Assembly (NCBI GenBank): GCA_964019055.1
Contig: OZ025206.1
Coordinates: 1,799,001-1,863,000 of the forward strand
Source: Anthopleura xanthogrammica
Taxonomy: Eukaryota; Cnidaria; Anthozoa; Actiniaria; Actiniidae
Direction: 5' to 3'
DNA length: 64,000 nucleotides
The notes below the pieces were generated by a model. The model did no database searches. It was not told where the DNA came from and saw only the letters and a program-made list of their open reading frames with translations. The position numbers were made by a program, and so were the translations under genes. This document shows, in pieces, positions 54,401-64,000 of this stretch; positions within the stretch are counted from its first letter, which is position 1; the number at the start of each line of letters is the position of its first letter.

Positions 54401-57400
54401 ATTTAGTTCAGGTCAAGGGACGCTAGTTCTTCAAGACAAGGGATACACCGAATTTATATAAGCAGATATTCCTAGTCCTGTTGAGGTGATATTCGTTGTT
54501 GAGGTCCAGGGATACACTTAAGTCAGGTGAGTGGATGCTGAAGTTTTACGAAACGTTTTCGCCATTGAATTACTGAATGTATACCGTGACCGCAAGGCGA
54601 TTTTTTCATCCGTCCTTGTCATCTTTCTACGGCGCAGAATAACTGCACCGTGAGGTGTTTACAGTCAAAAAAGAGTCATAAAAAAATTAGTTTATTCCTT
54701 CTACATACGTTGCATGTTTTCAATTAAAAAAAACTGCTTTTCAAGGGGTGATTTTCACTTGAAACCAGTCAGGACATATTAGGACTATATCCCGGGCACT
54801 CAGGGTGGCCGAATTACAGTAAATGTATGTAAAACTGACCCCAGGGCCCGGGAAAACTCACGCGGTTCGCCCGTGGTGTATTCGTCAAGTTTTGCGCACT
54901 AGTATTGCTGGTTTTAACGTCAAATATTTCCGTTTCCGCGCTGTAATTGTCAGATCTGGTGTATTATCTATCAAGTACAACCTTCCTACATTATATATAA
55001 TGATCTTGATTAGCGATTTTCTCTGACTTTACGAGACAGCAACGAGGTTTTTTCGGGAAACATATTGCGCATATTTATGTTTGAAAGATGTCTTTTTCTG
55101 TGTGGTCTTTGGTGAGAACTGACAGGGCAAGCCAGTTTCGCTGAAGGAAAACTATCTCCTGGTTGTCGTCAGGGGATATTCCTTGCTCAGGCTAGGGGAT
55201 ACTGCTAGTTTTAGTTGCAATATATGCCGTGGAAGAAGATAGAGTCACCTTTCGGAATCCACTGTTAACTCGCATTTCTATTTAGTTCAGGTCAAGGGAC
55301 GCTAGTTCTTCAAGACAAGGGATACACCGAATTTATATAAGCAGATATTCCTAGTCCTGTTGAGGTGATATTCGTTGTTGAGGTCCAGGGATACACTTAA
55401 GTCAGGTGAGTGGATGCTGAAGTTTTACGAAACGTTTTCGCCATTGAATTACTGAATGTATACCGTGACCGCAAGGCGATTTTTTCATCCGTCCTTGTCA
55501 TCTTTCTACGGCGCAGAATAACTGCACCGTGAGGTGTTTACAGTCAAAAAAGAGTCATAAAAAAATTAGTTTATTCCTTCTACATACGTTGCATGTTTTC
55601 AATTAAAAAAAACTGCTTTTCAAGGGGTGATTTTCACTTGAAACCAGTCAGGACATATTAGGACTATATCCCGGGCACTCAGGGTGGCCGCATTACAGTA
55701 AATGTATGTAAAACTGACCCCAGGGCCCGGGAAAACTCACGCGGTTCGCCCGTGGTGTATTCGTCAAGTTTTGCGCACTAGTATTGCTGGTTTTAACGTC
55801 AAATATTTCCGTTTCTGCGCTGTAATTGTCAGATCTGGTGTATTATCTATCAAGTACAACCTTCCTACATTATATATAATGATTTTGATTAGCGATTTTC
55901 TCTGACTTTACGAGACAGCAACGAGGTTTTTTCGGGAAACATATTGCGCATATTTATCTCTGAAAGATGTCTTTTTCTGTATTTTTTGGTGAGAACTGAC
56001 AGGGCATGCCAGTTTCGCTGAAGGAAAACTATCTCCTGGTTGTCGTCAGGGGATATTCCTTGCTCAGGCTAGGGGATACTGCTAGTTTTAGTAGCAATAT
56101 ATGCCGTGGAAGAAGATAGAGTCACCTTTCGGAATCCACTGTTAACTCGCATTTCTATTTAGTTCAGGTCAAGGGACGCTAGTTCTTCAAGACAAGGGAT
56201 ACACCTAATTTATATAAGCAGATATTCCTAGTCCTGTTGAAGTGATATTCGTTGTTGAGGTCCAGGGATACACTTAAGTCAGGTGAGTGGATGCTGAAGT
56301 TTTACGAAACGTTTTCGCCATTGAATTACTGAATGTATACCGTGACCGCAAGGCGATTTTTTCATCCGTCCTTGTCATCTTTCTACGGCGCAGAATAACT
56401 GCACCGTGAGGTGTTTACAGTCAAAAAAGAGTCATAAAAAAATTAGTTTATCCCTTCTACATACGTTGCATGTTTTCAATTAAAAAAAACTGCTTTTCAA
56501 GGGGTGATTTTCACTTGAAACCAGTCAGGACATATTAGGACTATATCCCGGGCACTCAGGGTGGCCGCATTACAGTAAATGTATGTAAAACTGACCCCAG
56601 GGCCCGGGGAAACTCACGCGGTTCGCCCGTGGTGTATTCGTCAAGTTTTGCGCACTAGTATTGCTGGTTTTAACGTCAAATATTTCCGTTTCTGCGCTGT
56701 AATTGTCAGATCTGGTGTATTATCTATCAAGTACAACCTTTCTACATTATATATAATGATCTTGATTAGCGATTTTCTCTGACTTTACGAGACAGCAACG
56801 AGGTTTTTTCGGGAAACATATTGCGCATATTTATGTTTGAAAGATGTCTTTTTCTGTGTGGTCTTTGGTGAGAACTGACAGGGCAAGCCAGTTTCGCTGA
56901 AGGAAAACTATCTCCTGGTTGTCGTCAGGGGATATTCCTTGCTCAGGCTAGGGGATACTGCTAGTTTTAGTTGCAATATATGCCGTGGAAGAAGATAGAG
57001 TCACCTTTCGGAATCCACTGTTAACTCGCATTTCTATTTAGTTCAGGTCAAGGGACGCTAGTTCTTCAAGACAAGGGATACACCGAATTTATATAAGCAG
57101 ATATTCCTAGTCCTGTTGAAGTGATATTCGTTGTTGAGGTCCAGGGATACACTTAAGTCAGGTGAGTGGATGCTGAAGTTTTACGAAACGTTTTCGCCAT
57201 TGAATTACTGAATGTATACCGTGACCGCAAGGCGATTTTTTCATCCGTCCTTGTCATCTTTCTACGGCGCAGAATAACTGCACCGTGAGGTGTTTACAGT
57301 CAAAAAAGAGTCATAAAAAAATTAGTTTATCCCTTCTACATACGTTGCATGTTTTCAATTAAAAAAAACTGCTTTTCAAGGGGTGATTTTCACTTGAAAC

Positions 57401-60400
57401 CAGTCAGGACATATTAGGACTATATCCCGGGCACTCAGGGTGGCCGAATTACAGTAAATGTATGTAAAACTGACCCCAGGGCCCGGGAAAACTCACGCGG
57501 TTCGCCCGTGGTGTATTCGTCAAGTTTTGCGCACTAGTATTGCTGGTTTTAACGTCAAATATTTCCGTTTCTTCGCTGTAATTGTCAGATCTGGTGTATT
57601 ATCTATCAAGTACAACCTTCCTACATTATATATAATGATCTTGATTAGCGATTTTCTCTGACTTTACGAGACAGCAACGAGGTTTTTTCGGGAAACATAT
57701 TGCGCATATTTATGTTTGAAAGATGTCTTTTTCTGTGTGTTCTTTGGTGAGAACTGACAGGGCACGCCAGTTTCGCTGAAAGAAAACTATCTCCTGGTTG
57801 TCGTCAGGGAATATTCCTTGCTCAGGCTAGGGGATACTGCTAGTTTTAGTAGCAATATATGCCGTGGAAGAAGATAGAGTCACCTTTCGGAATCCACTGT
57901 TAACTCGCATTTCTATTTAGTTCAGGTCAAGGGACGCTAGTTCTTCAAGACAAGGGATACACCGAATTTATATAAGCAGATATTCCTAGTCCTGTTGAGG
58001 TGATATTCGTTGTTGAGGTCCAGGGATACACTTAAGTCAGGTGAGTGGATGCTGAAGTTTTACGAAACGTTTTCGCCATTGAATTACTGAATGTATACCG
58101 TGACCGCAAGGCGATTTTTTCATCCGTCCTTGTCATCTTTCTACGGCGCAGAATAACTGCACCGTGAGGTGTTTACAGTCAAAAAAGAGTCATAAAAAAA
58201 TTAGTTTATTCCTTCTACATACGTTGCATGTTTTCAATTAAAAAAAACTGCTTTTCAAGGGGTGATTTTCACTTGAAACCAGTCAGGACATATTAGGACT
58301 ATATCCCGGGCACTCAGGGTGGCCGAATTACAGTAAATGTATGTAAAACTGACCCCCAGGGCCCGGGAAAACTCACGCGGTTCGCCCGTGGTGTATTCGT
58401 CAAGTTTTGCGCACTAGTATTGCTGGTTTTAACGTCAAATATTTCCGTTTCTGCGCTGTAATTGTCAGATCTGGTGTATTATCTATCAAGTACAACCTTC
58501 CTACATTATATATAATGATTTTGATTAGCGATTTTCTCTGACTTTACGAGACAGCAACGAGGTTTTTTCGGGAAACATATTGCGCATATTTATGTTTGAA
58601 AGATGTCTTTTTCTGTGTGTTCTTTGGTGAGAACTGACAGGGCAAGCCAGTTTCGCTGAAGGAAAACTATCTCCTGGTTGTCGTCAGGGGATATTCCTTG
58701 CTCAGGCTAGGGGATACTGCTAGTTTTAGTTGCAATATATGCCGTGGAAGAAGATAGAGTCACCTTTCGGAATCCACTGTTAACTCGCATTTCTATTTAG
58801 TTCAGGTCAAGGGACGCTAGTTCTTCAAGACAAGGGATACACCGAATTTATATAAGCAGATATTCCTAGTCCTGTTGAGGTGATATTCGTTGTTGAGGTC
58901 CAGGGATACACTTAAGTCAGGTGAGTGGATGCTGAAGTTTTACGAAACGTTTTCGCCATTGAATTACTGAATGTATACCGTGACCGCAAGGCGATTTTTT
59001 CATCCGTCCTTGTCATCTTTCTACGGCGCAGAATAACTGCACCGTGAGGTGTTTACAGTCAAAAAAGAGTCATAAAAAAATTAGTTTATTCCTTCTACAT
59101 ACGTTGCATGTTTTCAATTAAAAAAAACTGCTTTTCAAGGGGTGATTTTCACTTGAAACCAGTCAGGACATATTAGGACTATATCCCGGGCACTCAGGGT
59201 GGCCGAATTACAGTAAATGTATGTAAAACTGACCCCCAGGGCCCGGGAAAACTCACGCGGTTCGCCCGTGGTGTATTCGTCAAGTTTTGCGCACTAGTAT
59301 TGCTGGTTTTAACGTCAAATATTTCCGTTTCTGCGCTGTAATTGTCAGATCTGGTGTATTATCTATCAAGTACAACCTTCCTACATTATATATAATGATT
59401 TTGATTAGCGATTTTCTCTGACTTTACGAGACAGCAACGAGGTTTTTTCGGGAAACATATTGCGCATATTTATGTTTGAAAGATGTCTTTTTCTGTGTGT
59501 TCTTTGGTGAGAACTGACAGGGCAAGCCAGTTTCGCTGAAGGAAAACTATCTCCTGGTTGTCGTCAGGGGATATTCCTTGCTCAGGCTAGGGGATACTGC
59601 TAGTTTTAGTTGCAATATATGCCGTGGAAGAAGATAGAGTCACCTTTCGGAATCCACTGTTAACTCGCATTTCTATTTAGTTCAGGTCAAGGGACGCTAG
59701 TTCTTCAAGACAAGGGATACACCGAATTTATATAAGCAGATATTCCTAGTCCTGTTGAGGTGATATTCGTTGTTGAGGTCCAGGGATACACTTAAGTCAG
59801 GTGAGTGGATGCTGAAGTTTTACGAAACGTTTTCGCCATTGAATTACTGAATGTATACCGTGACCGCAAGGCGATTTTTTCATCCGTCCTTGTCATCTTT
59901 CTACGGCGCAGAATAACTGCACCGTGAGGTGTTTACAGTCAAAAAAGAGTCATAAAAAAATTAGTTTATTCCTTCTACATACGTTGCATGTTTTCAATTA
60001 AAAAAAACTGCTTTTCAAGGGGTGATTTTCACTTGAAACCAGTCAGGACATATTAGGACTATATCCCGGGCACTCAGGGTGGCCGAATTACAGTAAATGT
60101 ATGTAAAACTGACCCCAGGGCCCGGGAAAACTCACGCGGTTCGCCCGTGGTGTATTCGTCAAGTTTTGCGCACTAGTATTGCTGGTTTTAACGTCAAATA
60201 TTTCCGTTTCTTCGCTGTAATTGTCAGATCTGGTGTATTATCTATCAAGTACAACCTTCCTACATTATATATAATGATTTTGATTAGCGATTTTCTCTGA
60301 CTTTACGAGACAGCAACGAGGTTTTTTCGGGAAACATATTGCGCATATTTATGTTTGAAAGATGTCTTTTTCTGTGTGTTCTTTGGTGAGAACTGACAGG

Positions 60401-62241
60401 GCAAGCCAGTTTCGCTGAAGGAAAACTATCTCCTGGTTGTCGTCAGGGGATATTCCTTGCTCAGGGTAGGGGATACTGCTAGTTTTAGTTGCAATATATG
60501 CCGTGGAAGAAGATAGAGTCACCTTTCGGAATCCACTGTTAACTCGCATTTCTATTTAGTTCAGGTCAAGGGACGCTAGTTCTTCAAGACAAGGGATACA
60601 CCGAATTTATATAAGCAGATATTCCTAGTCCTGTTGAGGTGATATTCGTTGTTGAGGTCCAGGGATACACTTAAGTCAGGTGAGTGGATGCTGAAGTTTT
60701 ACGAAACGTTTTCGCCATTGAATTACTGAATGTATACCGTGACCGCAAGGCGATTTTTTCATCCGTCCTTGTCATCTTTCTACGGCGCAGAATAACTGCA
60801 CCGTGAGGTGTTTACAGTCAAAAAAGAGTCATAAAAAAATTAGTTTATCCCTTCTACATACGTTGCATGTTTTCAATTAAAAAAAACTGCTTTTCAAGGG
60901 GTGATTTTCACTTGAAACCAGTCAGGACATATTAGGACTATATCCCGGGCACTCAGGGTGGCCGAATTACAGTAAATGTATGTAAAACTGACCCCCAGGG
61001 CCCGGGAAAACTCACGCGGTTCGCCCGTGGTGTATTCGTCAAGTTTTGCGCACTAGTATTGCTGGTTTTAACGTCAAATATTTCCGTTTCTGCGCTGTAA
61101 TTGTCAGATCTGGTGTATTATCTATCAAGTACAACCTTCCTACATTATATATAATGATTTTGATTAGCGATTTTCTCTGACTTTACGAGACAGCAACGAG
61201 GTTTTTTCGGGAAACATATTGCGCATATTTATGTTTGAAAGATGTCTTTTTCTGTGTGGTCTTTGGTGAGAACTGACAGGGCACGCCAGTTTCGCTGAAA
61301 GAAAACTATCTCCTGGTTGTCGTCAGGGGATATTCCTTGCTCAGGGTAGGGGATACTGCTAGTTTTTGTAGCAATATATGCCGTGGAAGAAGATAGAGTC
61401 ACCTTTCGGAATCCACTGTTAACTCGCATTTCTATTTAGTTCAGGTCAAGGGACGCTAGTTCTTCAAGACAAGGGATACACCGAATTTATATAAGCAGAT
61501 ATTCCTAGTCCTGTTGAGGTGATATTCGTTGTTGAGGTCCAGGGATACACTTAAGTCAGGTGAGTGGATGCTGAAGTTTTACGAAACGTTTTCGCCATTG
61601 AATTACTGAATGTATACCGTGACCGCAAGGCGATTTTTTCATCCGTCCTTGTCATCTTTCTACGGCGCAGAATAACTGCACCGTGAGGTGTTTACAGTCA
61701 AAAAAGAGTCATAAAAAAATTAGTTTATCCCTTCTACATACGTTGCATGTTTTCAATTAAAAAAAACTGCTTTTCAAGGGGTGATTTTCACTTGAAACCA
61801 GTCAGGACATATTAGGACTATATCCCGGGCACTCAGGGTGGCCGAATTACAGTAAATGTATGTAAAACTGACCCCAGGGCCCGGGAAAACTCACGCGGTT
61901 CGCCCGTGGTGTATTCGTCAAGTTTTGCGCACTAGTATTGCTGGTTTTAACGTCAAATATTTCCGTTTCTTCGCTGTAATTGTCAGATCTGGTGTATTAT
62001 CTATCAAGTACAACCTTCCTACATTATATATAATGATCTTGATTAGCGATTTTCTCTGACTTTACGAGACAGCAACGAGGTTTTTTCGGGAAACATATTG
62101 CGCATATTTATGTTTGAAAGATGTCTTTTTCTGTGTGGTCTTTGGTGAGAACTGACAGGGCAAGCCAGTTTCGCTGAAGGAAAACTATCTCCTGGTTGTC
62201 GTCAGGGGATATTCCTTGCTCAGGCTAGGGGATACTGCTAG

Positions 62242-63889
62242 GTACTAGAGTAACTTTCAAGACTAGTGATGAAATAAACATACCTATTTGAGTATCGAAA
62301 CTGTTCACTGCAAAATAAACGTTTTATCAATGTAATTACTCTTAGCCAAAATGTGTTTAAACTGGTAATTTGTACAGGTTTTTCCCTTAGTTTTTGTTTT
62401 CTGTATTTTCATAAATGGAAATATTCAACAAGGAGTTAGCTTTCTTGTAGATCACTATCAGCTCGTCTGACTTTTACAAGTTCTTGAAGTCAGAAGAAGG
62501 TAGGGAAGGTGAAGAATTTCGGGCTGGAATGCGAGATGATGTGCGATCCGGAGGCCGAAGCTGCCTGCCTTGTGACGTCTCGTTTTTACAGTAAGGAGAG
62601 CGAGTCAAATTAACCCCCGAACTTTCGAAGCCCTAAACAAGCATTTTTGAGGCTTTTTCGCAGGAAAAAAAAAAAAAAAAAAAAAAAAACACTTCAAAAC
62701 ACGTAATAAACTATCAAACGTTATTTTAAGATAAAACGTTTTTGATGAGCGACTACTGAGGACAGATTTTAGGAGCAAAATTTGAACTACATCGATTAAC
62801 GGCTATTTCTGTGCCACAGGGATCCCAAGCCAACAAACCCTAAACCAAAGATACTTAGGGTGGTAAGGCTGTGATTGAAGTCAGCCAAGAGGTCAAGAGA
62901 GTCAGCCGATCCTCTGCACATAAAACTGATCTTCTCTGTGGATCCAACAACCCTAGATTTTCCATAAAGCGTGTTTATGTGTATATGAAAGGTTATATGT
63001 CGAAAATATGGAAGAAGACCGTTATATATTATCCATTGAATTACAGAGCGACTTAGTTGTTTACACTTTGAAGTCCAGATGCTAATGAGTAAAATTGTCA
63101 CGTGCGGGGCGACGTGCGGGGCGTGAAATTTAGCGAAAAAGTCCAACTGCCATGGACAACCCAATGGCATGGACCAAGGGAAAAGAACTTTCTCATTATT
63201 TTCTTTTCTATTCGATCGCCGAGAAGCACCAGATCCGAATGATTGACAAAGCACAACAAGAGAAAAATGGAAATGTTCCAGATAATGTGGTTGACTTCAC
63301 AGAGGTATAATGATAAGCAATATAACAGTGATTATGATGATCATATTGTAATGATCATCTATGGTTGTTATTGCAGCACCTTTTCTATTTGCATACCGTG
63401 CCCGAACTCGAATACGACCCCGTAGACTTCTATGGCCGTTAACAGAAATAAGCTGTGAACTTCTATTAGAACGATTTTATGCAACTCTTGATACCGTTTC
63501 CACCTCAGCTTAATTAGCACTGAAGGGCGTAGCTTCCTTTACGCAAATACGCACTTGAGAAATTCACTGACCTGAAGCCTTTGACTTTGTACGCAATGTA
63601 CGCATTTGCGCATGATCAATGGTAGAGCTTAGTGTTATTTGTTATTTGAGATTTGTCCGCAGGCTGGTGCTGTACAATTGAACACGGGGCCCCCTTCGAG
63701 GTACATTGCACCAATTCCCAACTCCTTAAAACTCCCATTCCCATCCCGCAATCAAACCATTAAGAAATCATTAGTAAAGGCAAGACACTGAGGGTGGTCA
63801 CTGCCAGGGTTTCTTTACGTCCTCAGTGGTTCTTTTACGTCCCTCCGATGCAGGATTAGGTAGTGTGGAGAGACGTGACCATTTTACGT
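62242..63889. other. Unique right flank of the array
   Basis: Sequence changes abruptly after GATACTGCTAG. A 25-base A run lies at 62665-62689 and may be the tail of a degraded retroelement on the plus strand, though no target duplication was found. A duplicated ACGTGCGGGGCG motif lies near 63103-63124. The 152-codon minus-strand ORF at 62796-63254 has no domain I recognise and is within chance length for this much sequence. Confidence 0.4.
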
Positions 63890-64000
63890 GGTCATCCGAG
63901 CCAAGCGAAGGTCTAACAGTTTGTAGATGTTATTACGAAGGCAGCACCTTCTCCTCAGTTAGTTTTCGAGTCCGGCCGCCGGGACTTGAACCCACGACCT
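63890..64000 (-). mobile_element. SINE-like or tRNA-like fragment cut by the window edge
   Basis: On the minus strand the last bases read AGGTCGTGGGTTCAAGTCCC, containing a near-perfect Pol III B box (GGTTCAAGTCC, plus 63982-63992). The sequence upstream on the plus strand (GTGGAGAGACGTGACC, TTACGTGGTCATCCGAG) would be the body or tail of a tRNA-derived SINE. The A box would be beyond 64000, so a true tRNA cannot be excluded. Confidence 0.5.

Larger units (their letters stand above)
25422..62241 (+). repeat. 36.8-kb tandem array, about 42 copies of an ~879-bp unit
   Basis: Head-to-tail units of 876-881 bp, almost identical and all in one orientation. The landmark ATGTATGTAAAACTG begins at 25822, 26698, 27577, 28456, 29334, 30213, 31092, 31971, 32850, 33726, 34605, 35484, 36363, 37244, 38125, 39001, 39880, 40759, 41638, 42515, 43394, 44273, 45153, 46033, 46912, 47791, 48670, 49550, 50429, 51310, 52186, 53065, 53944, 54823, 55702, 56579, 57458, 58337, 59217, 60097, 60976 and 61856. 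The array starts at GCTAGTTCTTCAAG and stops in the last copy at GATACTGCTAG, about 97 bp short of a full unit. Length variants come from small indels (ATTTTCAC or ATTTTTTCAC, GACCCC or GACCCCC, TTGAGG or TTAGG). I recognise no rRNA, tRNA, histone, known snRNA or transposase sequence in the unit. A 67-codon ORF recurs but does not look selected. Confidence 0.97.

Noticed and set aside
25822..62059. 67-codon ORF (starting MYVKLTPGPG) repeated in 38 of 42 units as a possible peptide gene
   Set aside because: The reading frame persists only because the units are near-identical. Differences between copies mostly change amino acids (K/E, T/I, H/N, C/F/R, P/S) and four copies carry a frameshifting extra C, so there is no sign of protein-level selection. 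It also shows no signal peptide or known domain.
25422..62241. Array as rDNA, 5S, histone or canonical U-snRNA cluster
   Set aside because: I looked for the familiar cores of 5S, U1, U2, U3, U5, U6 and histone proteins in the unit and found none. An Rfam scan would settle it.
62796..63254. 152-codon minus-strand ORF
   Set aside because: No domain, no coding-like periodicity evident and no splice context. An ORF of this length is expected by chance in 64 kb on six frames.

Overview
The window looks like nuclear DNA of an invertebrate animal, most likely an anthozoan cnidarian (coral or sea anemone). This is inferred from a single-exon rhodopsin-type GPCR, an intron-rich integrin beta gene with invertebrate-like spacing, and introns full of short inverted-repeat elements and tRNA-derived SINEs. 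No bacterial or phage gene, rRNA gene or CRISPR array was seen.

Layout. (1) 1-2463: a plus-strand class A peptide-type GPCR (CDS 882-2363, 493 aa) with a probable 5'UTR intron (159-702), two upstream ORFs and a poly(A) signal. (2) 2464-6589: intergenic DNA with a GAGAAG microsatellite and several inverted-repeat elements. (3) 6590-24305, minus strand: a complete integrin beta-subunit gene. I rebuilt it exon by exon: 27 coding exons, all with GT-AG borders and consistent phase, 2355 coding nt, 784 aa. It runs from signal peptide through PSI, hybrid/beta-I, cysteine-rich EGF repeats, beta-tail, membrane segment and a tail with two NPxY motifs. A non-coding first exon ends at 24305, and a possible promoter lies near 24410-24480. 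The introns carry at least ten MITE-like inverted repeats, two SINEs, a minisatellite and many microsatellites. (4) 24481-25421: spacer. (5) 25422-62241: a 36.8-kb tandem array of about 42 head-to-tail copies of an ~879-bp unit that holds no recognisable protein gene. (6) 62242-64000: unique flank with a poly(A) tract and a SINE-like fragment at the edge.

The array is the most unusual part of the window. Each unit carries, in fixed order, a TATA box (TATATAAG), a strong splice-donor-like CAG/GTGAGT about 70 bp downstream, a T6 tract in a GATTTTTTC context, and a short stem-loop. This order resembles an snRNA or spliced-leader RNA gene, or a short Pol III gene ending at T6. That reading is inference; the motifs themselves can be read directly. 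The array also shows its own history: copies chimeric between neighbouring unit types, adjacent pairs sharing private variants, and two 9-unit blocks of matching variant order 14,066 bp (16 units) apart.

The GPCR and the integrin gene lie tail to tail, with stop codons about 4.2 kb apart, and show no sign of functional linkage beyond both being cell-surface receptors.
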